From: Oscillospiraceae bacterium
GTDB taxonomy: Bacteria; Bacillota; Clostridia; Oscillospirales; Oscillospiraceae
Assembly: GCA_021205095.1 (NCBI GenBank)
Contig: JAJPYE010000038.1
Location: forward strand, 62,001 to 126,000
Length of the DNA stretch: 64,000 nt
Direction of reading: 5' to 3'
Shown here: positions 43,661-52,031 of the stretch, piece after piece
How the letters are laid out: the number at the start of each line of letters is the position of its first letter
How positions within the stretch are numbered: position 1 is the first letter of the stretch
The notes under the pieces: generated by a model
What the model saw: only the letters and a program-made list of their open reading frames with translations
Database searches by the model: none
Told to the model about the DNA's origin: nothing
Program-made: the position numbers and the translations under genes

Positions 43661-44665
43661 TTAATTTCTATTTTCCAGCAGCGCGTCATAAATGGCGCAG
43701 GCGGCGGCGGCCTCCATGCACGGGACGGCCCTTGGCACGATGCAGGGGTCGTGCCGCCCGGAAACGGTGAGCTTCACGCTCTCCCCGGCGGTCAGGTCAA
43801 CGCTGTCCTGCTCGATGCCGATGGAGGGGGTGGGCTTCACGGCGGCCCGGAATACGATGGGCATACCGCTGGTGATGCCGCCCAGAATCCCCCCGTGGTT
43901 GTTGGTGCGGGTGCGGACGACGCCGGAGGCGTCATAATAAAACGGGTCGTTGTTCTGGCTGCCGGTGAGTCCGGCGGCGGTGAACCCGGCCCCAAACTCG
44001 ATGCCCTTCACGGCGGGGATGGCAAACACCGCCTGGCTGATGCGGTTTTCCATGCCGCCGAACATCGGCTCGCCCAGCCCCGCCGGGACGCCCTCGCACA
44101 CGCACTCTATCACCCCGCCAAGGGAATCTCCGGCGGCTTTGGCCGCATCAAGTCCGGCGCGCATTTTCTCCGGCTCCGTCTCCCCGCCGATGGAGAGAAT
44201 ACGGGCGCGGATGGAAACGCCCTCCCGCTCCAGAAGCTGAAGCGCAACCCCCCCGGCGATGCACAGGGGCGCGGTCAGGCGGCCCGAAAACTGTCCGCCT
44301 CCGGCCACATCCCGCGCCGCGCCGTATTTGATCCAGGCGGCGTAATCCGCGTGGCCGGGGCGGGGGACGCGGCGGAGGTTTTCATAGTCCCCGCTGCGGG
44401 TGTTGGTGTTATAGATAACCGCCGTCACCGGCGCGCCGCAGGTGTGGCCGTCCACCAGGCCCGCGATAAACTCCGGCCTGTCCGCCTCCTTCCGGGGAGT
44501 GGAATACGGCCCCTGACCCGGCGCGCGGCGGGCCAGAAAGGCCCCCAGGGCCTCCATATCTGGGGCAAACCCGGCGGGCAGACCCTCGATGGTCACGCCG
44601 ATGGCAGGGGCGTGGGACTGGCCGAAGATGGTGAAGCGGTAGCGGCTTCCGAAGCTGTTGCTCAT
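43661..44665 (-). CDS. aroC: Chorismate synthase
   Basis: 334 residues, a little shorter than the usual 350-390. FTIFGQSHAPAIGVTIEGLP at the start, then RRAPGQGPYSTPRKEAD, GHADYA, the FMN-binding RDVAGGGQFSGR, and GGILGGITSGMPI. Last step to chorismate, needing reduced FMN. Overlaps aroA by four bases. Confidence 0.96.
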   Translation of the reverse strand: MSNSFGSRYRFTIFGQSHAPAIGVTIEGLPAGFAPDMEALGAFLARRAPGQGPYSTPRKEADRPEFIAGLVDGHTCGAPVTAVIYNTNTRSGDYENLRRVPRPGHADYAAWIKYGAARDVAGGGQFSGRLTAPLCIAGGVALQLLEREGVSIRARILSIGGETEPEKMRAGLDAAKAAGDSLGGVIECVCEGVPAGLGEPMFGGMENRISQAVFAIPAVKGIEFGAGFTAAGLTGSQNNDPFYYDASGVVRTRTNNHGGILGGITSGMPIVFRAAVKPTPSIGIEQDSVDLTAGESVKLTVSGRHDPCIVPRAVPCMEAAAACAIYDALLENRN

Positions 44666-45885
44666 GGCTCCTCCTCCAGGGTGACGCGGCCTCTCAGCCG
44701 CTGATAATCCGCCCAGAAGGCGGGGTAAGATTTGTTCACCGCTTGGGCTCCGTGGAGAATGACCGGCCCCGTGCAGGCGAGGGCGGCGACAGCCGCGCTC
44801 ATGGCGATGCGGTGGTCGTTGGCGCTGTCCACCTCGCCCCCGGTAAGCTGGGCCTTTCCGCGCACAACAAGTCCCTCCGGCAGCTCCTGCACGTCCGCCC
44901 CCAGGGCGGAGAGCAGCGCGGCGGTGGTTTGGAGGCGGTCGCTCTCCTTGATGCGGAGCCGCCCGGCGTTGATAAACTGGGTCTCCCCAGGGCTGACGGC
45001 GGCCAGCACGGAGAGAACGGGGACAAGGTCGGGAACATCCCGGCAGTCGATGACGGCGCTGCCCGCGGCGATACGCAGCGACAGGGCCTCCGCCGCCTTA
45101 TCCCCCTGGGGGGAGCTGGGGTCAAGGCCCGTGATGTTCAGGGTGCCGCCCAGAATCCTGTCCGCCGCAATCCAGAAGGCCCCGTTCGACCAGTCGCCCT
45201 CCACCTTTGCCGCGCCGGGGGAGATATAGCGCTGCCCGGCGGGCAGGGTATAGCCCCCGTCCTCAAACACGCTGTTGACGCCGAAAAGGGCCTGCGCCCG
45301 GATGGTCATGTCCAGGTAGGCGGCGGATTCCAGCGTCCCCGTGAGCCGGATGTGGCTCGCGCCGCCCAGCAGCGGCAGGGCAAACAGCAGTCCACTGATG
45401 AACTGGGAGGATATGCCCGCGTCCAGGGTATAGTCCCCGCCGGTGAGCTGGCCGGAGACGGCGATGCACTCGCGGCAGGGCTTTGTCAAAACCGCCCCGT
45501 GGCGTTCCAGCTCCTCCCACAGGGGGGAGAGGGGCCGGTCGGGCAGGCGTCCGCCCATGCGGATCTCAGCTTCCGCACCCAGGGCGCACACCACCGGCAG
45601 CAAAAACCGCAGGGTGGAGCCGCTCTCCCCGCAGTCCAGCACAGGCCGGGCCGCCGGTGTGGAGATGGGCCGGACGGTGAAGATCCCGTCCGCGTAGTCA
45701 ATATCCGCGCCCAAAGCCCCCAGACAATTCGCTGTGGCGGTGATGTCCGCCGAGAGAGTGGGGCAGGCGATGGTTGTCGTCTTATCCGCCAGGGCCGCGC
45801 AGATCAGCAGCCGGTGGGCCTGAGATTTGGAGGCGATGGCCGATATATCCCCGCTGAGGGGAGAAGGGTAGATGGTGGCTTTCAT
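44662..45885 (-). CDS. aroA: EPSP synthase (3-phosphoshikimate 1-carboxyvinyltransferase)
   Basis: 407 residues from ATG 45885; a longer upstream frame lies inside aroB and is not needed. SGDISAIASKSQAHRLLICA binds substrate (SKSQAHR for the usual SKSxxxR). CGESGSTLRFLLP, RIKESDRLQT and NDHRIAMS are the remaining motifs. It is a few residues shorter than average. The first active-site loop CGESGSTLR has Glu where most enzymes of the common class have Asn-Ala, as in other class II-like forms of Firmicutes. Confidence 0.94.
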   Translation of the reverse strand: MKATIYPSPLSGDISAIASKSQAHRLLICAALADKTTTIACPTLSADITATANCLGALGADIDYADGIFTVRPISTPAARPVLDCGESGSTLRFLLPVVCALGAEAEIRMGGRLPDRPLSPLWEELERHGAVLTKPCRECIAVSGQLTGGDYTLDAGISSQFISGLLFALPLLGGASHIRLTGTLESAAYLDMTIRAQALFGVNSVFEDGGYTLPAGQRYISPGAAKVEGDWSNGAFWIAADRILGGTLNITGLDPSSPQGDKAAEALSLRIAAGSAVIDCRDVPDLVPVLSVLAAVSPGETQFINAGRLRIKESDRLQTTAALLSALGADVQELPEGLVVRGKAQLTGGEVDSANDHRIAMSAAVAALACTGPVILHGAQAVNKSYPAFWADYQRLRGRVTLEEEP

Positions 45886-45886
45886 G

Positions 45887-46945
45887 TCACATTCCCGCTT
45901 CCATAAAGTGATAAAGGGCCGTGTCGTCCATGGAGCGCATGGAGCAAAGGCCGATTTTCTCCGGCACCACAAGGTTTATATGGCTGCCGGTGTGCTTTTT
46001 GTCCGAGAGCATTGGCTCCATCAGCCGGGCAAGAGGGATGTCCGTTTCCGTGGGCAGGCCGAATTGTTGCAGCAGCGCGCACACTCGTTCCGGCACCTCC
46101 GGGGCGCAGAGATCGGTTTTTCCGGCGGCCCGGCATACCACGGCGGTGCCGATGGCCACGGCCTTTCCGTGGGAGACGGAAAAATCGCTGCAAGCCTCTA
46201 TGGCGTGGGCCAGGGTGTGGCCCAGATTCAGAAGGCCCCGCCGCCCGCCGGAATCCCGCTCGTCCTCGCCCACCACGTCCCGCTTGAAGCGGACGCACTG
46301 GGCAATGACCTCCTGGCGGGGGAAATTTTTCCCCTCCCGTTCCAGCAGGGAGAATAGACCCTCGTCGAACAGGACGGCGTATTTTATCACCTCGGCGCAG
46401 CCGTCGGTGAAAATATCCTCCGGCAGGGTGGCCAGGGTGTCCGTGTCGCACAGCACGCAGGCGGGCTGCCAGAAAGCGCCCATGAGATTCTTCCCGGCAG
46501 GCAAATCCACGGCGGTCTTGCCGCCCACGGAGGAATCCACCGCCGCGAGAAGCGTGGTGGGAACCTGGATATAGTCGATGCCTCGCATATACACGGCGGC
46601 GGCAAGCCCTGTCAGGTCGCCGGTCATGCCGCCCCCCAGGGCAACGATGCAGTCGCTCCGGGTCAGACGCTGACCGGTCATGGAATCCAACAGCGTTATA
46701 AGGCTTTCCGCCGTCTTGCTGGCCTCCCCATGGGGCAGGATGTATGCTTCCCCGGCGAGACCGGCGGCCCGGAGGCTTTCCAGGGCCTTGTTGCCCCACA
46801 GGGGGGCCACGGAGTCGTCCGTTACCAGAACGAAACGCTCCGCCCTGGGACACAGCTCCCTGGCCCTTTGCCCCAGGCCGGGGAGCAGCCCCTGGCCGAT
46901 ATGCACCTGATAGGAGCGGGAGGCCCGCACGTCAATGGAAATCAT
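45887..46945 (-). CDS. aroB: 3-Dehydroquinate synthase
   Basis: 352 residues from ATG 46945. NAD-binding ALGGGMTGDLTGLAAAVYMRG near residue 95, then QVPTTLLAAVDSSVGGKTAVD, the zinc ligands in AEVIKYA, LNLGHTLAHAIE and SHGKAVAIG. Second step of the pathway. The stop sits one base before the aroA start. Confidence 0.96.
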   Translation of the reverse strand: MISIDVRASRSYQVHIGQGLLPGLGQRARELCPRAERFVLVTDDSVAPLWGNKALESLRAAGLAGEAYILPHGEASKTAESLITLLDSMTGQRLTRSDCIVALGGGMTGDLTGLAAAVYMRGIDYIQVPTTLLAAVDSSVGGKTAVDLPAGKNLMGAFWQPACVLCDTDTLATLPEDIFTDGCAEVIKYAVLFDEGLFSLLEREGKNFPRQEVIAQCVRFKRDVVGEDERDSGGRRGLLNLGHTLAHAIEACSDFSVSHGKAVAIGTAVVCRAAGKTDLCAPEVPERVCALLQQFGLPTETDIPLARLMEPMLSDKKHTGSHINLVVPEKIGLCSMRSMDDTALYHFMEAGM

Positions 46946-47775
46946 CCGTCGATCTGTTCCTTTCTCTTCCGGCCCTCGTCCAGAAGCTCCCGCAGGGCGG
47001 GCTGGTCGGCGTTCGCCAGAGCGTCCCGGTATTGGTTCAGATTTTCCAGCAATCCGTCCAGCTCGGAGAGGATATTTTCCCGGTTGTCCAGCAGAAGCTC
47101 GCTCCACATATCCGGGTTCAGCCAGGCCACGCGGGTCAGGTCGCGGTAGCTTCCGGCGGAGAAGCCCCGGTGCGTTCCGGCGGTGGGGCTTTTGATGTAG
47201 GCGTTTGAAACTATATGACACAGCTGGGAGGTGAAGGCGATCATCTCGTCGTGCTGCTTTGCGGTGGTGACGCTGATGGGGCCAAAGCCCGCCGGTTTCA
47301 AAAGGGATTTTACCCTCGCGAGAAACGCCGCGTCGTCATACACCGGGGGGACGATGACCATGGGGGCCCGGTCAAACATATTGGCCTTCGCGTATTTAAG
47401 CCCCGAAAACTGGGTGCCGCCCATGGGATGCCCGCCCACGAAGGTGAAGCCGTGGGCCGCCGCCAGGGGAAAGGCGAAGTCGCACATGGCCTGCTTCACG
47501 CCCACGCAGTCCATGACGATGCCGGTTTTGGAAAACTCGTCCGCGTGGGCCTCCAGATAATCCATGCTGGCCTGGGGATAGGTGGAGATCAGCGCCAGGT
47601 CACATTCCGCCAGCCGGTCGGGGGTGAGAACGCCGTCTATGTCGCCGGCGAGCTGAGCGAATTCCACGGTGGACTCGTCGATGTCATAGCCCAGGACGGT
47701 GATGTCCTGGTTCCGCTTGTATGCCTTGGCCAGGGAGCCTCCGATGAGGCCCAGACCCACGATGCCGATGGTCAT
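46942..47775 (-). CDS. tyrA: Prephenate dehydrogenase
   Basis: 277 residues from ATG 47775. NAD-binding GIVGLGLIGGSLAKAY at the start, then DCVGVKQ, the substrate His in GGHPMGGTQFSG, and QLCHIVSNAY. It turns prephenate to hydroxyphenylpyruvate for tyrosine; arogenate as substrate cannot be excluded. No C-terminal ACT domain is present, so tyrosine feedback must come by another route. Overlaps aroF and aroB by four bases each. Confidence 0.93.
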   Translation of the reverse strand: MTIGIVGLGLIGGSLAKAYKRNQDITVLGYDIDESTVEFAQLAGDIDGVLTPDRLAECDLALISTYPQASMDYLEAHADEFSKTGIVMDCVGVKQAMCDFAFPLAAAHGFTFVGGHPMGGTQFSGLKYAKANMFDRAPMVIVPPVYDDAAFLARVKSLLKPAGFGPISVTTAKQHDEMIAFTSQLCHIVSNAYIKSPTAGTHRGFSAGSYRDLTRVAWLNPDMWSELLLDNRENILSELDGLLENLNQYRDALANADQPALRELLDEGRKRKEQIDG

Positions 47776-48779
47776 TCCTTGATAGCCTCCAATACCTTGC
47801 GGATCTGCTTCATCAGGGTATCGAACTGGGCGGGAGTCAGGGACTGCGCACCGTCGCACAGGGCGTGCATGGGGTCGTTGTGAACCTCCACCATCAGGCC
47901 GTCCGCACCGCAGGCGGCAGCGGCCAGGGCCATGGAGGGAACAAGGTCAGAGTGGCCGGTGGCGTGGCTGGGATCGACGATAACAGGCAGATGGGTTAGC
48001 TGGTGCAGCACGGGGACGCAGGACAGATCAAGGGTGTTGCGGGTGTGGGTCTCGAAGGTGCGGATGCCCCGCTCGCAGAGGATGACGTTGTTGTTGCCCC
48101 CGGCCATGATGTATTCCGCGCTCATGAGAAGCTCCTTAAGGTTGTTGGCAAGGCCGCGCTTGAGAAGAATGGTCTTGTCGGTGCGGCCCAGGGCCTTAAG
48201 CATCTCGAAGTTCTGCATATTCCGCGCGCCCACCTGGATGATGTCCACATCCTCGAACAGGTCGAAGTCCTTCATATCCATTAGCTCGGTGATGATGGGC
48301 AGGCCTGTGGCCTTTTTCGCCTCGCTGAGCAGGAGCAGACCCTCCCCGTGCAGGCCCTGGAAGTCATAGGGGCTGGTGCGGGGCTTGAATGCGCCGCCGC
48401 GCAGGATGTCCGCGCCGCTGTCCTTCACGGCCTGGGCCACGCCGATGATTTGCTCCCTGGTTTCCACGGAGCAGGGGCCGGCGATGACGCAGAAATTGTT
48501 CTTGCCGCCAATCTTTACGCCCCCCGCCTCGATGACGGAGTCGTCCGGGTGGAACTTGCGGTTGCACTTTTTAAACGGCTCGCTGACCCGCTTCACAGAC
48601 TGGACAATGTCCAGGCTTGCCAGCAGATCCATGTCGATGTGGGCGGTGTCGCCCACCAGGCCCAGGACGGTGTACTCGCTGCCCTCGGAGATGTGAACCT
48701 GCACCTTCTGCTTTTCCAGCCAGTCGATGAGATGGTCGCGCTGCTCGGCGGTTACGTTGGGTTTCAAAACTGTGATCAT
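47772..48779 (-). CDS. aroF: DAHP synthase, type I-beta with N-terminal ferredoxin-like domain
   Basis: 335 residues from ATG 48779, AAAGGAG upstream. Residues 1-80 form the small regulatory ferredoxin-like domain (MITVLKPNVTAEQRDHLIDW); the barrel follows with metal ligand Cys103 in AGPCSVE, RGGAFKPRTSPY, LLKRGL and IVDPSHATGH. First step of aromatic synthesis from PEP and erythrose 4-phosphate. First gene of the operon and the one controlled by the leader at 48841-49045. Confidence 0.96.
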   Translation of the reverse strand: MITVLKPNVTAEQRDHLIDWLEKQKVQVHISEGSEYTVLGLVGDTAHIDMDLLASLDIVQSVKRVSEPFKKCNRKFHPDDSVIEAGGVKIGGKNNFCVIAGPCSVETREQIIGVAQAVKDSGADILRGGAFKPRTSPYDFQGLHGEGLLLLSEAKKATGLPIITELMDMKDFDLFEDVDIIQVGARNMQNFEMLKALGRTDKTILLKRGLANNLKELLMSAEYIMAGGNNNVILCERGIRTFETHTRNTLDLSCVPVLHQLTHLPVIVDPSHATGHSDLVPSMALAAAACGADGLMVEVHNDPMHALCDGAQSLTPAQFDTLMKQIRKVLEAIKE

Positions 48780-48840
48780 GGTGATAATAGCTCCTTTACA
48801 ATGTTTTTCTGTTCCTGTTTGCACGTTTTGGCCGCGCCAC

Positions 48841-48880
48841 AAAAAGAAAAGGCTGTGCAGCCGGTTCGTGCTGCACAGCC
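48841..48880 (-). terminator. Attenuator terminator in the aroF leader
   Basis: Perfect 11-bp stem, on the minus strand GGCTGTGCAGC with GCTGCACAGCC (48851-48861 and 48870-48880), then TTTTCTTTTT. It lies after the leader peptide gene and before aroF, so it must be overcome for the operon to be expressed. Confidence 0.85.
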
Positions 48881-48925
48881 TGGTGGCTTCTGTTGGTTTT
48901 CGCTTTTCCGCAACACAAAACGCTA

Positions 48926-48982
48926 TTACCTTTTGAAAAAGTAATAGGTAAAGTAATAATAAGCGGAAGAAAAGCGATTCAT
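48926..48982 (-). CDS. Tyr/Phe-rich leader peptide of the aromatic operon
   Basis: 18 codons and a TAA on the minus strand, reading MNRFSSAYYYFTYYFFKR: five Tyr and four Phe out of 18 residues, nearly all in one run. GAAGGAG (48994-49000) lies 11 bases before the ATG, and a consensus promoter is 35 bases further up. This is the classic design of a ribosome-mediated attenuator: shortage of charged tRNA-Tyr or tRNA-Phe would stall the ribosome here. RNA segments that could switch partners are visible: 48963-48976 (early codons) can pair with 48901-48911, and codons 12-18 can fold on themselves (CTATTAC with GTAATAG). Which pairing acts as the antiterminator I could not settle. Confidence 0.85.
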   Translation of the reverse strand: MNRFSSAYYYFTYYFFKR

Positions 48983-49016
48983 AAAAAAGGACACTCCTTC
49001 TTTAAACTACGAAAGT

Positions 49017-49045
49017 ATTATAGACAACTTTCCGGGAAAAGTCAA
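49017..49045 (-). promoter_or_regulatory. Consensus sigma-A promoter of the aromatic operon
   Basis: On the minus strand TTGACT (49040-49045), 17-base spacer, perfect TATAAT (49017-49022). The predicted start is about 28 bases before the leader peptide ATG. Confidence 0.82.
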
Positions 49046-49208
49046 TAGGCTAAAAGGGGAACGACTGGAAAATTTTTGCCGCTTTCCATCGGGAATTTAA
49101 GGATTTTGCACAACTTCCCGTCCTTTCCGCCGCCCCGACGACGTTTCTCTTGGGAGGAGGGGAACTGCTGCTCCCGCTGTCATCGGAAAAAACAGGGCTT
49201 CAGACGCT

Positions 49209-49970
49209 TTATAAAAACAGCTCACATTCCTTGCGGTTCGAGCAGAGGACGCTAAGCGCCACACCCCCCAGGCTGGTGACAACGCGACTCAGCTTCTTGG
49301 CGCCGACCGGGCAGACGGAAATACACCGCATGCAACTGATGCATTTTTTAGAGTCTGGATTCATTGTAACAGAATCTATCGCTCCAACCGGGCATTTCTC
49401 TGCGCAAAGACCGCATTTAATGCAGATGTCCGAGGCGTTTGGCGCCATGCCGGGTGTATGAAGCCCTGGTTTATCTGGAATTTTTCCGGGAACCTTGGGG
49501 ATAGAGAAATCCGCATGGGCGAGCTTCTGGGAAATTTGAACCGCCAGTTCCTTCAACCGCTTTTCGTCCTCTGCATCTGGCCGCCCTGCCGCGACCTTCC
49601 GTGCGATCGAGTGTTCCGCCAGCGCGGCAACAGCGGCGATCGGCTTGAAACCGGCTTTACATGTGGCGTCCAGCAGTTCAGCAAGGGTGTTGTCATAAGC
49701 CCGGTTCCCATAAACGCACACAAGAATCGCTTTGGCCTGTCTCCCGAATATGACGTGCAGTCGGTCGAGCGCGGTCTGGGGGACGCGTCCGCCGTAAGAT
49801 GGAACGGCGATCAGGGCAATATCATCTTCGTCCAAAACCACGGCTGAGAGATCCTGCGTTCGGTCACACAGGTCGATTTCCAAAATCTGTTCAGCCAGAC
49901 CGTAGCTCAAAATATCGGCTGCCTTCTTTGTGCCCCCGGTTGGGCTGAATGTGATCTCATATAATTTCAT
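49209..49970 (-). CDS. EFR1-type flavodoxin-ferredoxin protein
   Basis: 253 residues. N-terminal flavodoxin-like fold with an FMN-loop start YEITFSPTGGTKKAAD and PSYGGRVPQTALDR. The C-terminal part has two 4Fe-4S sites: CIKCGLCAEKCPVGAID and CISCMRCISVCPVGA. Known as EFR1-family proteins in Clostridia, presumed electron carriers; no partner is proven. Eleven bases downstream of the acetyltransferase gene in the same direction, so co-transcribed with it. Confidence 0.88.
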   Translation of the reverse strand: MKLYEITFSPTGGTKKAADILSYGLAEQILEIDLCDRTQDLSAVVLDEDDIALIAVPSYGGRVPQTALDRLHVIFGRQAKAILVCVYGNRAYDNTLAELLDATCKAGFKPIAAVAALAEHSIARKVAAGRPDAEDEKRLKELAVQISQKLAHADFSIPKVPGKIPDKPGLHTPGMAPNASDICIKCGLCAEKCPVGAIDSVTMNPDSKKCISCMRCISVCPVGAKKLSRVVTSLGGVALSVLCSNRKECELFL

Positions 49971-49981
49971 TGTTTGACCCT

Positions 49982-50584
49982 TTATGATTCATCGTATTTG
50001 TCATGGTTTTCATATGGCTTGCAAACCCGGCCATAAGCCCGCCCATACATTGTCCGATAAAGCTCCTCCACTGTGTGGTGCAGACACGCTGTTTTTTGTA
50101 CGTTATCCGCTTTGCCCGTGGGCATGAACAAAATATTATAGTCCACTCCAAACAGAAGACATTTTGAGCTTGTCATTTCTGCGCCATTGGAAAGATAAAA
50201 GCGGATGCGCCGCTGGCGCAGGTTCTTTTCATGTTCCGACCTGGTGGAGCTTGGGCTTTCTGCTTCTATGAACACGCCGTATTTCACGGGTACGTTGTCC
50301 TTCAGATTTCGCAGGAACTCGCTGCCTATTCCCCGTCCGCGCAGTTCGGGAACGACGGCAAAATAGTCCAGCAGCGCATAGGAGGCGCTTTGGGTCAGAA
50401 TATAACAGGCGTAAGCCTCTAAACTGTTGGCATGGTAATAGCCGTAGCAGCCGTATTGTCCCGCCTTTTGAAGCCGCTCCATAGCGAAAAGAGGCCGCCG
50501 CTCGTTGCGGGGGAAATCCTCTTTGATATGGTTTTTGTAAATGATCCGCAATTCATTCGGCTCCAGCCGTTTTATAGAGTTCAC
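49982..50584 (-). CDS. GNAT-family acetyltransferase
   Basis: 200 residues from GTG 50584, chosen for AAGGACAGGG upstream; the longer frame has no site. The acetyl-CoA-binding motif is VVPELRGRGIGSEFLRNLKD near residue 90. The opening RLEPNELRIIYKNHIKEDFP and the FPxxERRP element resemble a Clostridial GNAT subgroup. Substrate unknown. Confidence 0.85.
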   Translation of the reverse strand: MNSIKRLEPNELRIIYKNHIKEDFPRNERRPLFAMERLQKAGQYGCYGYYHANSLEAYACYILTQSASYALLDYFAVVPELRGRGIGSEFLRNLKDNVPVKYGVFIEAESPSSTRSEHEKNLRQRRIRFYLSNGAEMTSSKCLLFGVDYNILFMPTGKADNVQKTACLHHTVEELYRTMYGRAYGRVCKPYENHDKYDES

Positions 50585-50626
50585 ACAGTTACCCTGTCCT
50601 TTTCCATGGCGTTGGCGTTGCAAAAT

Positions 50627-50650
50627 ATAATAGCCGCCTGCGGCTATTAT
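50627..50650. repeat. 11-bp inverted repeat upstream of the acetyltransferase gene
   Basis: ATAATAGCCGC (50627-50637) and GCGGCTATTAT (50640-50650) are perfect arms with a 2-base gap. It lies 43 bases before the leftward start, so it may be an operator or a leader hairpin. Confidence 0.5.
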
Positions 50651-50804
50651 AGCAGATACGCCACGTCTTTTCTATATGAACGGCAAAATTTTGTCAAATC
50701 AGGCGGTTTTACAGCCACAAGGTTTCAGGCCTGTACCCGAAAAAATGTCGGATCTGCCGGCGTTTTTTTCGGCCTCAGGGGGTATATTTATATGTGTCCC
50801 ACCC

Positions 50805-50833
50805 TTGCGAGCGGCGGGATGGTGTGATACAAT
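50805..50833 (+). promoter_or_regulatory. Sigma-A promoter for trxB-trxA-valS
   Basis: TTGCGA (50805-50810), 17-base spacer, TACAAT (50828-50833), 41 bases before ATG 50874. Confidence 0.6.
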
Positions 50834-50873
50834 ATAAAATGTTCGACAAGAATTTTGTGGAAGGATGTACCCT

Positions 50874-51707
50874 ATGAGCGGACAGGCCTGTGACATCTTC
50901 ATCCTGGGCGGCGGCCCGGCGGGGCTTTCGGCGGCGCTGACGGCCCATGCCAGGGGACGGCGGGTCATGGTGCTGACAAACGACCCGGCGGCCAGCCCCC
51001 TTGCCAGGGCGGGGCGGATCGACAACTACCCCGGACTGACCGGCGTTGGCGGTCTTGCGCTGCTGGAAGCCATGATGGACGGCGTAAGGAAGCAGGGGAT
51101 TGACGTAGCCATTGGCCGGGCCACCGGCGTTATGGCCTCCGGCGGGCGGTTTTATATCACCGCCGAGCGGGATTTTTACGAGGCGAAAAGCCTTATCCTT
51201 GCCACCGGCGCCCAGCAGGGGACAAAGCCCGTTCTAGGCGAGGCGGAGCTTTTGGGCAGGGGCGTGAGCTACTGCGCCACCTGCGACGGTATGCTCTATA
51301 AGGGCCGGGATGTGGCCGTGCTGGACATGGGCGGCCCCGGTCAGGAGGCGGCGGAGTTTTTGCGGAGCCTGGGCTGCCGGGTGGAATATTTTGACAAACA
51401 GCGGGCCAGAAGCTACGCCATTTCCGGGGATAATAAGGTGGAGGCCGTCGTCGCGGACGGGACGCCCTATCCCGTGGCGGGGGCGTTCGTCATGCGGGCC
51501 ACCATGGCGGCGGAGACGCTTCTGCCGGGCCTGGCCCTGGAGGAGGGACACATCCAGGTGGACGAGACCATGGCCGCCAGCGTAACCGGCGTTTTCGCCG
51601 CCGGGGACTGCACAGGCCGTCCCTACCAGGTGGCCCGCGCCGTGGGGCAGGGCAATATGGCCGCCCTCAGCGCGGATAAATTTTTAAAATCACAGGAAAA
51701 CCAATAA
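50874..51707 (+). CDS. Short thioredoxin reductase-like flavoprotein
   Basis: 277 residues from ATG 50874 (GGAAGG upstream), about 35-45 short of ordinary TrxB. FAD loop GGGPAG is at residues 12-17, the redox pair CATC at 134-137, and the closing FAD motif GVFAAGDCTGRPYQVARAVGQG is intact. The second nucleotide domain is small: the loop reads MGGPGQEAAEF and the usual HRRxxxR NADPH motif is absent. Clostridial ferredoxin- or flavin-dependent reductases (FFTR type) lack NADPH motifs in a similar way. Adjacent to trxA, so it probably reduces that thioredoxin; the electron donor is in doubt. Confidence 0.85.
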   Translation: MSGQACDIFILGGGPAGLSAALTAHARGRRVMVLTNDPAASPLARAGRIDNYPGLTGVGGLALLEAMMDGVRKQGIDVAIGRATGVMASGGRFYITAERDFYEAKSLILATGAQQGTKPVLGEAELLGRGVSYCATCDGMLYKGRDVAVLDMGGPGQEAAEFLRSLGCRVEYFDKQRARSYAISGDNKVEAVVADGTPYPVAGAFVMRATMAAETLLPGLALEEGHIQVDETMAASVTGVFAAGDCTGRPYQVARAVGQGNMAALSADKFLKSQENQ

Positions 51708-51728
51708 GCAAAGGAGCTTGAAAGATAT

Positions 51729-52031
51729 ATGAGCGCAATAAACCTGACGACGGAGAGCTTTGATGAGACCATCGCCTCCGGCGTGACCCTGGTGGACTTC
51801 TGGGCTACCTGGTGCGCCCCCTGCCGGGCCCAGGGGCCGGTGGTAGAGGAATTTGCCGCAAAACAAGACCGGGTCAAGGTGGGAAAGGTAGACGTGGACG
51901 CCCAGCCCTCCCTGGCGCAGCGCTACGGCGTTATGTCCATCCCGACCCTGATCGTCTTTGAAAACGGAGAGGAGATCGCCCGCCAGGTGGGGATGTCCTC
52001 CATAGAGGAAATCGAGGAAATGTGTCAATGA
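51729..52031 (+). CDS. trxA: Thioredoxin
   Basis: 100 residues. Active site WCAPC (Cys29, Cys32), cis-proline in SIPTLIVF near residue 76. An alanine and arginine follow the site ([10 protein letters not shown]; the usual next residue is Lys or Arg, then Met). AAAGGAGC upstream. It overlaps valS by four bases. Confidence 0.95.
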   Translation: MSAINLTTESFDETIASGVTLVDFWATWCAPCRAQGPVVEEFAAKQDRVKVGKVDVDAQPSLAQRYGVMSIPTLIVFENGEEIARQVGMSSIEEIEEMCQ

